Shown here one piece after another: positions 1 through 4,651 of a DNA stretch of 5,750 nt. The stretch is from an uncultured Alphaproteobacteria bacterium (GTDB taxonomy: Bacteria; Pseudomonadota; Alphaproteobacteria; Puniceispirillales; Puniceispirillaceae): the NCBI GenBank assembly GCA_913031555.1, contig CAJWDO010000119.1, positions 1 through 5,750 of the forward strand, written 5' to 3'. The position numbers and the translations under genes are program-made. Every line of letters begins with the position of its first letter. Position 1 is the stretch's first letter. Below the pieces are notes generated by a model. It worked only from the letters and a program-made list of their open reading frames with translations. It did not search any database and was not told the DNA's origin.

Positions 1-2
1 AT

Positions 3-764
3 GTTCAGAGCCACGCCGCCATCACCGTGGGATCGCGCCTCAGCCGTGCGGGTTTTCGGGTAACAGCGCCGGACCCGCTTCTGCAAACGCTGAATATCGG
101 GCCTGTAATTGCGCGTGCCGACCTTCTGGCGCGGGGCGATGACATCATGACAGCTCTTGGGAAAGCGGTCATCGTGCTGGTTGACCTTGAGATAACGGAG
201 GCTGGCGATGAGTCACCAAGTTATGACATAAGTTTAAGTTCGGAAATCTACGAACCTGCAGGTCAGCAATTTGTAGCGAGCTGGGCAGTGCCGAATACGA
301 CGCTGATCGCCCCGGTGCCCTGCGCGGCGGCCTGCCAAGCAAAGACACTGCGCGCCGAAGTCGAAAGAATGGCCGACACGCTTGGTGAAAGCCTTGTGTT
401 TCTCTTGCAGGAACCCGGCGGCGCACTTACAGGCGACGGTGGGGCGGTTGCCATCCTGCAGATGGAAATCATCGATCTTAGCGTCGAAGAACGGGTGCAG
501 CTTATCGATCTGATGCGGAACGAATTCCCCGGCTTTGTCGATATCACGCGGTCACAAACATCCGGCCCGCGCCAGCGCCTGCGCTATCACACCACCGCAG
601 ATCTCGACAGGCTAGGTGAATGGATCGTCGTATCGCTTGCCGAGATCGGCCTTGAAGCGGGACAGGATGTGCAGTTCGTGATGACAGGCAATCGCATCGA
701 CATCCGCCGTATCTCAATCGCCAATCGTAAGGGTACGGCGGGCAACAAGGTCAAATTCAACTGA
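3..764 (+). CDS. Probable periplasmic/outer-membrane-associated protein, C-terminal part (left-truncated)
   Basis: The reading frame is open from the left edge to TGA at 762-764, so the true start and any signal peptide lie upstream. A GTG at 27 exists, but the coding pattern continues before it and it has no ribosome site. I do not recognise a named family. The first half alternates strands and helices (GFRVTAP near the start; AVIVLVDLEI, then strands ending in FVASWAVP, then a helix ERMADTLGESLVFLL). This is the sort of pattern seen in CsgG/TolB-N/FlgT-like periplasmic domains. A C-x3-C pair (CAAAC, codons at 321-335) would suit an oxidising compartment. The second half, from about 440, reads as a beta-alpha-beta-beta-alpha-beta unit (AILQMEIIDL, helix, FVDITRS, RLRYHT, helix, NRIDIRRI), like a small ferredoxin-like domain. 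It lies 95 bp upstream of the ExbD-like gene on the same strand, suggesting it supplies the periplasmic or outer-membrane part of the same apparatus. The reading frame is firm; the fold and location are inference. Confidence 0.75.
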   Translation, partial: VQSHAAITVGSRLSRAGFRVTAPDPLLQTLNIGPVIARADLLARGDDIMTALGKAVIVLVDLEITEAGDESPSYDISLSSEIYEPAGQQFVASWAVPNTTLIAPVPCAAACQAKTLRAEVERMADTLGESLVFLLQEPGGALTGDGGAVAILQMEIIDLSVEERVQLIDLMRNEFPGFVDITRSQTSGPRQRLRYHTTADLDRLGEWIVVSLAEIGLEAGQDVQFVMTGNRIDIRRISIANRKGTAGNKVKFN

Positions 765-785
765 CTGGTGCCGGCAGTATTTCCG

Positions 786-835
786 CGCCAAAATCAAACC
801 CCGGGATAAAATAGCCCTAAATCTTTCATGTTTTC
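786..835 (+). promoter_or_regulatory. AT-richer leader before the ExbD-like gene, possible weak promoter
   Basis: The gap between the first two genes is clearly richer in A/T than its surroundings. It holds a -10-like TAAAAT at 807-812. The only -35-like hexamer nearby, TTTCCG at 780-785, is 21 bp away, which is too far for a good sigma-70 promoter. No terminator hairpin with a T-run follows the first gene. An internal promoter is possible, but simple read-through from upstream is equally likely. Confidence 0.2.
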
Positions 836-863
836 AGGAGGACAAAACTTCTGGAGACAATGA
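828..863 (+). other. 11-codon mini-ORF overlapping the ExbD-like start
   Basis: ATG at 828 opens a short frame reading MFSGGQNFWRQ. It ends at TGA 861-863, giving the same ATGA 4-bp overlap with ATG 860 as seen between the larger genes downstream. It could be a leader peptide that couples translation to the next gene, but there is no Shine-Dalgarno motif before 828 and it may be chance. Confidence 0.15.
836..856 (+). promoter_or_regulatory. Tandem Shine-Dalgarno motifs before the ExbD-like gene
   Basis: A strong AGGAGG lies at 836-841 and a second GGAG at 853-856. The GGAG is 3 nt from ATG 860 and 6 nt from ATG 863, so by spacing it favours ATG 863. The stronger AGGAGG is about 18 nt from ATG 860, too far to serve it. 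It sits 9 nt before an in-frame CTG at 851 that could act as a rare start (codons CTG-GAG-ACA-ATG-ATG). The AGGAGG also lies inside the 11-codon ORF at 828-863. The true start among 851, 860 and 863 therefore cannot be settled from sequence alone. Confidence 0.55.
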
Positions 864-1282
864 TGATCAACGACGGCGCAAATCCGCTTGCCGAAGTGGC
901 GTTGGCCCTCGCGATGGCCTTTTTCAGCCTGATGATCCTGATGCTGTTCGCCATGGTCAACACACCGAAGACCGACAGCACGCAACCCAGCGTGGCCACG
1001 ATGGACATGGCCCTCGAACCCAGTGACAAGGCGCATGGGGAGGACGACCGGCAACTTGTCATCTATACAGCAGCAGGGTTCTTTGACGAGCAGCTGAGCA
1101 GACTTGATCCCGCCGCGATCGACCCCAGGCGGCCGGTCATACTGGCCGTGTCGGAACAAATGCCTATTTCGCGCATTACCGGCCTTCAGCGCCAATATCC
1201 CCATCTGAAGCTCGAGATCGCCGAATTGACGCCGGAATGGCAGGTACGGATCGCCAGCATGGGACGGGAGGCCGGCCAATGA
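860..1282 (+). CDS. ExbD/TolR-like single-pass inner-membrane protein (stator-type subunit)
   Basis: This 140-aa protein has the ExbD/TolR plan: a short cytoplasmic N-terminus, one transmembrane helix (about residues 10-33), a polar linker (34-63), and a small periplasmic domain (about 64-128). The segment NPLAEVALAL lines up with the ExbD signature TPxxDVMLVL. Glu12 (codon 893-895) falls where the family has the membrane aspartate that carries protons. The periplasmic part follows the ExbD strand-helix order: RQLVIYTAAGFF, a loop with LDPAAID, the strand RPVILAVSE, a helix, then the strand LKLEIAEL. Known members pair with an ExbB/TolQ/MotA-type channel and use proton-motive force; no such partner is in the window. 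There is no OmpA-like peptidoglycan-binding domain, which argues against MotB or ZorB. ATG 863 has better ribosome-site spacing than 860. The stop overlaps the lytic transglycosylase start (ATGA). The family call is from motif and topology; sequence identity is low. Confidence 0.72.
   Translation: MMINDGANPLAEVALALAMAFFSLMILMLFAMVNTPKTDSTQPSVATMDMALEPSDKAHGEDDRQLVIYTAAGFFDEQLSRLDPAAIDPRRPVILAVSEQMPISRITGLQRQYPHLKLEIAELTPEWQVRIASMGREAGQ
1266..1271 (+). promoter_or_regulatory. Ribosome binding site fixing the lytic transglycosylase start
   Basis: GGGAGG lies 7 nt before ATG 1279, within the end of the ExbD-like gene. This supports ATG 1279 rather than the in-frame ATG at 1237. ATG 1279 also begins exactly at the predicted signal peptide (MKTITAKLL). 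Confidence 0.75.
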
Positions 1283-2145
1283 AGACAATCACGGCGAAAC
1301 TACTGATGATCATCGCACTCGCGTCGGCGGGCAGCCTTGGCCTTGCGATCGGCGCACAGGCGAAACCTGACAACGCCAGGCATATCAATCACGCCGGGCT
1401 GCCATCCGGGCACCACATGACGGAAAGCCAACTCAAGCAGATGATCGTTCAGGAGGCTGCGAGGACGACCAACATCACCCCGAGCGTGGCGCTGGCGGTG
1501 GCGAAGATCGAATCCGGTTTCCGGCCACATGTTGTCAGTTCCGCCGGCGCCATCGGTGTGATGCAGATCATGCCACGAACCGGCCGCGACTTGTTTGGCC
1601 TGAGTCGGGCCGAGTTGTTCGATCCGGCCATCAACATCCGCGCCGGTGTGACTTTCCTCGACCAGTTAATTGACCGCTATGAAGGACGTGTTGATCTTGC
1701 GCTATCCCACTATAATGGTGGCTCACGCGTTACCGCTGGCCCACAGCCGAAGATCATTCCGGTAACGCGAGGCTATGTCATCAAGGTTCTGGCGATGGCG
1801 CAGGCCTACCAGGCGGAGGGGCGCGACGTCAGAATCGACAAGCCGTACGACAAAGGCGTGCGCATGGCCGGGTATCCCCTACCGCCATCAGCTAGGATGG
1901 CCATTGCGGAGGCTGCAGTCAGTTCCGCGCACGCGGGTGGCCTGCCTTATGGCTCCAGTAACCGCGAGCTGTACCAGCACCTGAAGGAGGCCGATTTCTG
2001 GATGGCTGCGGCGCAAGCAACCCGTAATGATGGCACACTGTCGATCGGACGGATTGATGCCGGCACCGGGCCTGCCAGCACACTGGTTGCGAGGCTGCGT
2101 GATAACCGGCAGGCCTTTCGTCATTGGTTGAAAGCAAGCCGGTGA
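1279..2145 (+). CDS. Exported lytic transglycosylase with SLT domain
   Basis: This 288-aa protein is predicted to cleave the MurNAc-GlcNAc bond of peptidoglycan in the periplasm. A classic signal peptide occupies residues 1-28: Lys2 and Lys7, a hydrophobic core, and a probable type I cleavage site after AQA28. The SLT (family 1-type) domain spans about 55-175. It contains AKIESGF with the expected catalytic Glu78 (codon 1510-1512), the hallmark GVMQIMP (93-99), the DPAINIRAG motif near 115-123, and ALSHYNGG (141-148). The 110 or so C-terminal residues after the domain are helical and unassigned. It starts 4 bp inside the ExbD-like gene and ends in a possible GTGA overlap with the next gene. 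Dedicated transglycosylases often accompany envelope-spanning machines (VirB1 in type IV secretion, flagellar SltF/FlgJ), where they open a local gap in the wall. Here it may play that part for this operon's apparatus. The enzyme class is secure; the role is inferred from context. Confidence 0.93.
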   Translation: MKTITAKLLMIIALASAGSLGLAIGAQAKPDNARHINHAGLPSGHHMTESQLKQMIVQEAARTTNITPSVALAVAKIESGFRPHVVSSAGAIGVMQIMPRTGRDLFGLSRAELFDPAINIRAGVTFLDQLIDRYEGRVDLALSHYNGGSRVTAGPQPKIIPVTRGYVIKVLAMAQAYQAEGRDVRIDKPYDKGVRMAGYPLPPSARMAIAEAAVSSAHAGGLPYGSSNRELYQHLKEADFWMAAAQATRNDGTLSIGRIDAGTGPASTLVARLRDNRQAFRHWLKASR

Positions 2146-4043
2146 ATAGAGTAGCCTCGGCATCATCGGGCTGGACAGATGTCCCGCCATTGGCTGATGG
2201 AGACGGCGGTGCCAGATCTTTCACATTTCCTGTTGCGCGGCTGCCTTCCCGGCGCTTCAGGCGCTTGCCATACCGGCCTTGCCCGATGGTAGACCCAACC
2301 GAAATACTCGCTGGCTGGTCAGAGTTCACCCTGACGCCGCCATCGGAGTATTTTTTGAACTGTCTGCGATCTGTCGGCGAGGCCACCGCCGGCAATGGCG
2401 CCCCCGCCTACCAGCCGGACACTATCAGCCAACTCATCTCGACGATTGCCGGTCGCGGCTATGGCCCGCTTCTGTTCAGGTCGGTGCATGTCATGTCGGC
2501 CGCGGCAGCCCAAAATATTCAGCTCGATCAATTGCTGGTAACCGCGCACCCAATGACAGCCCGTCAAGCAAGCCGTTTGCTGTTCTCCGCCACAGCCGAC
2601 TCTCCGCCAACTTTGGCGAGACGCGACGGCATACTGGAATTCCGCGAGCCCGGCAACGATATGACGATCTTCAAACTCACTGGCGGTCAGGTGCCACTTG
2701 CTGTCGCCTGCCTCGAATTCCTGGTTGAGGCATTGGGGTTCGACTGTATTCACAATGCCTTTTCGGATCTCGCGGCCGACCATGGCAGCGCGCCTCGAAA
2801 GGCCGTAACAAAGGATCTTTCCGCGCGTCTCTACAACTTTCTTGGCGAACATCTGCCACAAATGGCGGAACGGAACATGGCGCGGCTACTGGTTGAACAC
2901 CTGGAGACAAAAGTCGGCGTGGCACGGTTCACCGCCGAGGACATTGACGACGGGTTGATACTCGATTTCTGGATAGAGAATAGCGCAGAAAATGCGCTAT
3001 CCTTCAGGCTGTTCGGCACCGCCGCAAAGGCCTGGATGACGTTCCGGGACAGCCTTATTCATTCGCAGAGCGATGCGTTCGATGTTCATGTTTCGCTGAC
3101 AGCGAGTTTCGAGGATGAAGATATTGACAGGCTCTCGCAACTTGCGATCAGCAGTGCCCCGGATGCGGAAGATAATGGTGGCACCACATCGCCGGACCTC
3201 GGGCAACTTGTCGGCGATGCCGCGACACCGACAGGCTGGATTTCCGACCTGCAACGCCGGCCATGCAGCGCAATCAAGTTTCTTACCAAGACCGAATTGG
3301 CGCAGCTGTCCGTGCCCGCCCTCGCAGGCGCCGCCGGCCACGGACTTGTTCTGACATGTCTACGGCTTGCTACCTTTGGTCCCGTGCAAAATAAGCTTGT
3401 TCAGGCCAGCCGCGGTGGTGATATTGGCAAGGGCGACATCGAGCTTGAAATGGCCGGCATAAGCGACACTGTCTATGAGGGCCATTTGGCAAACTGGCGG
3501 ACGCTGAGGACCACTATCGAAAACATCGCCACGACCGCCTTCCTGCGTTTATGGGACGCCCGCAACCCAGCTATTTTCGAGTATCTATCACGCTGTGGCA
3601 ATGATGAAACAAGGCAGGAAATGGCGGCCATCGCCACCGATCTGCAAGACCGGGTGGCGCCCATGGATACGGACGATGACCCGGTCGGCCAGCTTGCCCT
3701 CATGGTACTGGACAGGATCGACACTTTGCCATCCGACAGCCCGATCGGCAACCAACGCAAGCATATGAAGCGTATCGCTCAATCCTATCGTCGCCAGGGG
3801 CTGCGTGCCGCCGATGTCGTGGTGGAACCGGCACCTGACGGAGAACAGGCCTCGGGCCCGACCTTGTCGCTGACAGATCCGGATCATCTCCATGCGCTGA
3901 TCTACGGCGGTGACCGTCTGTTAAAACTGTCTGGTTTCCTCGCCTCGTTGGATCAACCGGATCAATCCATGCGGTCACATGCCAGGGATGATTTTGTGAT
4001 TTTCAGTGACCAACTATCCAAACTGCACGAGACTACATCATGA
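2142..4043 (+). CDS. Large soluble protein of unknown function, possible weak FliG-like segment
   Basis: The frame is open from before 2142 to TGA 4041-4043. GTG 2142 gives 633 aa and a GTGA overlap with the preceding stop, matching the other junctions. ATG 2286 gives 585 aa and may be the real start, because residues 1-48 are Arg/Pro-rich with poorer codon choice (AGA, GTA, AGG). Neither start has a good ribosome site. No signal peptide or membrane helix is visible, so a cytoplasmic place is likely. The protein is mixed alpha/beta to about residue 330 (ILDFWIENS, FDVHVSLTASF), has an acidic linker near 340-360, and is then mainly helical. The segment from about 380 to 460 (FLTKTELAQL, then LAGAAGHGLVLTCL, then a helix ending in IENIA) recalls the helical order of the FliG middle/C region (LxxxxLQxLL, LALALKGA, SxR). 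The resemblance is loose. I do not recognise a catalytic motif. Its position between the transglycosylase and the Lon-like gene suggests a structural or regulatory cytoplasmic component. Confidence 0.85.
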   Translation: MNRVASASSGWTDVPPLADGDGGARSFTFPVARLPSRRFRRLPYRPCPMVDPTEILAGWSEFTLTPPSEYFLNCLRSVGEATAGNGAPAYQPDTISQLISTIAGRGYGPLLFRSVHVMSAAAAQNIQLDQLLVTAHPMTARQASRLLFSATADSPPTLARRDGILEFREPGNDMTIFKLTGGQVPLAVACLEFLVEALGFDCIHNAFSDLAADHGSAPRKAVTKDLSARLYNFLGEHLPQMAERNMARLLVEHLETKVGVARFTAEDIDDGLILDFWIENSAENALSFRLFGTAAKAWMTFRDSLIHSQSDAFDVHVSLTASFEDEDIDRLSQLAISSAPDAEDNGGTTSPDLGQLVGDAATPTGWISDLQRRPCSAIKFLTKTELAQLSVPALAGAAGHGLVLTCLRLATFGPVQNKLVQASRGGDIGKGDIELEMAGISDTVYEGHLANWRTLRTTIENIATTAFLRLWDARNPAIFEYLSRCGNDETRQEMAAIATDLQDRVAPMDTDDDPVGQLALMVLDRIDTLPSDSPIGNQRKHMKRIAQSYRRQGLRAADVVVEPAPDGEQASGPTLSLTDPDHLHALIYGGDRLLKLSGFLASLDQPDQSMRSHARDDFVIFSDQLSKLHETTS

Positions 4044-4651
4044 CACCGGCCTCCTCCCCAGATTCCTCCACTGTCGATCGTGAAACCGCCGAACTGCGGC
4101 TAACCAATCGCCTGTCCTTCGAAGCGGTCATGGTCGCGCTCGCCCAATCAGGCGACCCCACATCGATCGGTGGCACCCCGCGAGTGATTCCGTTCCGCAT
4201 GCTGCACAAGCTCGCAACAGGCAGCTATGAAGGGGATGTCACCCCGCTTCTCGATCAGATTTCGCAGGACTTCAACAAGCGGCGTCAGTTTCGCGGCATA
4301 CTAGGCACGGTGTCGATTGCGAGGCAACAACAGCAGGCGGCCGCGGCGTCACGTGACAGCGCCAGTACCAAAAATAGGCCGGGCCCGGCCTTCGACCTCG
4401 TCCTATCGGCCTCGTCGCGAGATGACGGCGCGATCTATCTTCAGATAAAATTCCACACAAACCCCAGCCAGGGCGCCGAAGACGATCTCGACGGCCCGCG
4501 CCCGACCATGCTCTTCGCCGACTGCGACGGGCATTTCACGATGGTGAGGCTACCGGAAATGATGGATGACACCATTCAAATCATGCTAGATCAATCGCAC
4601 GCTATCGTGCAGGCCGTCCGCGATCCGGAAACGGAGTTCTTCATCCGGTGA
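4040..4651 (+). CDS. Conserved-looking protein of unknown function (203 aa)
   Basis: ATG 4040 overlaps the upstream stop by 4 bp (ATGA), and its own TGA overlaps the next start (GTGA), so translation appears coupled on both sides. No signal peptide or membrane helix is present, so the protein is probably cytoplasmic. Residues 1-90 are largely helical (RLSFEAVMVALAQ, DVTPLLDQISQDFNKRR). A Gln/Ala-rich, low-complexity linker follows at 96-112, RQQQQAAAASRD. The C-terminal half is strand-rich: FDLVLSAS, AIYLQIKFHT, TMLFADCDGHFTMVRLPEM. It then ends in a compact acidic/hydrophobic helix plus tail, IQIMLDQSHAIVQAVRDPET and EFFIR. The tight beta pattern and sharp ending look like a true domain, but I cannot name its family and no active-site motif stands out. 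As a neighbour of the Lon-like gene it could be a partner, adaptor or substrate; this is speculation. Confidence 0.85.
   Translation: MTPASSPDSSTVDRETAELRLTNRLSFEAVMVALAQSGDPTSIGGTPRVIPFRMLHKLATGSYEGDVTPLLDQISQDFNKRRQFRGILGTVSIARQQQQAAAASRDSASTKNRPGPAFDLVLSASSRDDGAIYLQIKFHTNPSQGAEDDLDGPRPTMLFADCDGHFTMVRLPEMMDDTIQIMLDQSHAIVQAVRDPETEFFIR
4633..4636 (+). promoter_or_regulatory. Ribosome binding site before the Lon-like gene
   Basis: GGAG sits 11 nt before GTG 4648, inside the end of the 203-aa gene. The spacing is long, so initiation probably also relies on coupling through the GTGA overlap at 4648-4651. Confidence 0.4.

Noticed and set aside
1..63. ATG at position 1 as a gene start
   Set aside because: That frame stops at 61-63 after 20 codons; the real coding frame begins at position 3 and continues from upstream.
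794..1288. Minus-strand open frame of 164 codons
   Set aside because: It is antisense to the ExbD-like gene, and its His/Gly/Arg-rich translation shows no domain.
1279..2145. VirB1 of a type IV secretion or conjugation locus
   Set aside because: The enzyme fold is similar, but no VirB/Tra ATPase, pilin or channel gene is present; the neighbours fit an ExbD-type system better.
1919..2395. Minus-strand frame across the transglycosylase/large-protein junction
   Set aside because: It overlaps two good + strand frames, has low-complexity composition, and shows no ribosome site or motif.
860..4043. Zorya defence system (ZorA/ZorB plus effectors)
   Set aside because: The ExbD-like protein lacks the OmpA-like domain of ZorB, no helicase or nuclease motif is seen in the large protein, and no MotA-like gene is present in the window.
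4377..4390. Perfect 14-bp palindrome GGCCGGGCCCGGCC
   Set aside because: It lies inside the 203-aa gene, encoding part of RPGPAFD, with no T-run or second copy. Such palindromes are expected by chance in GC-rich codons.
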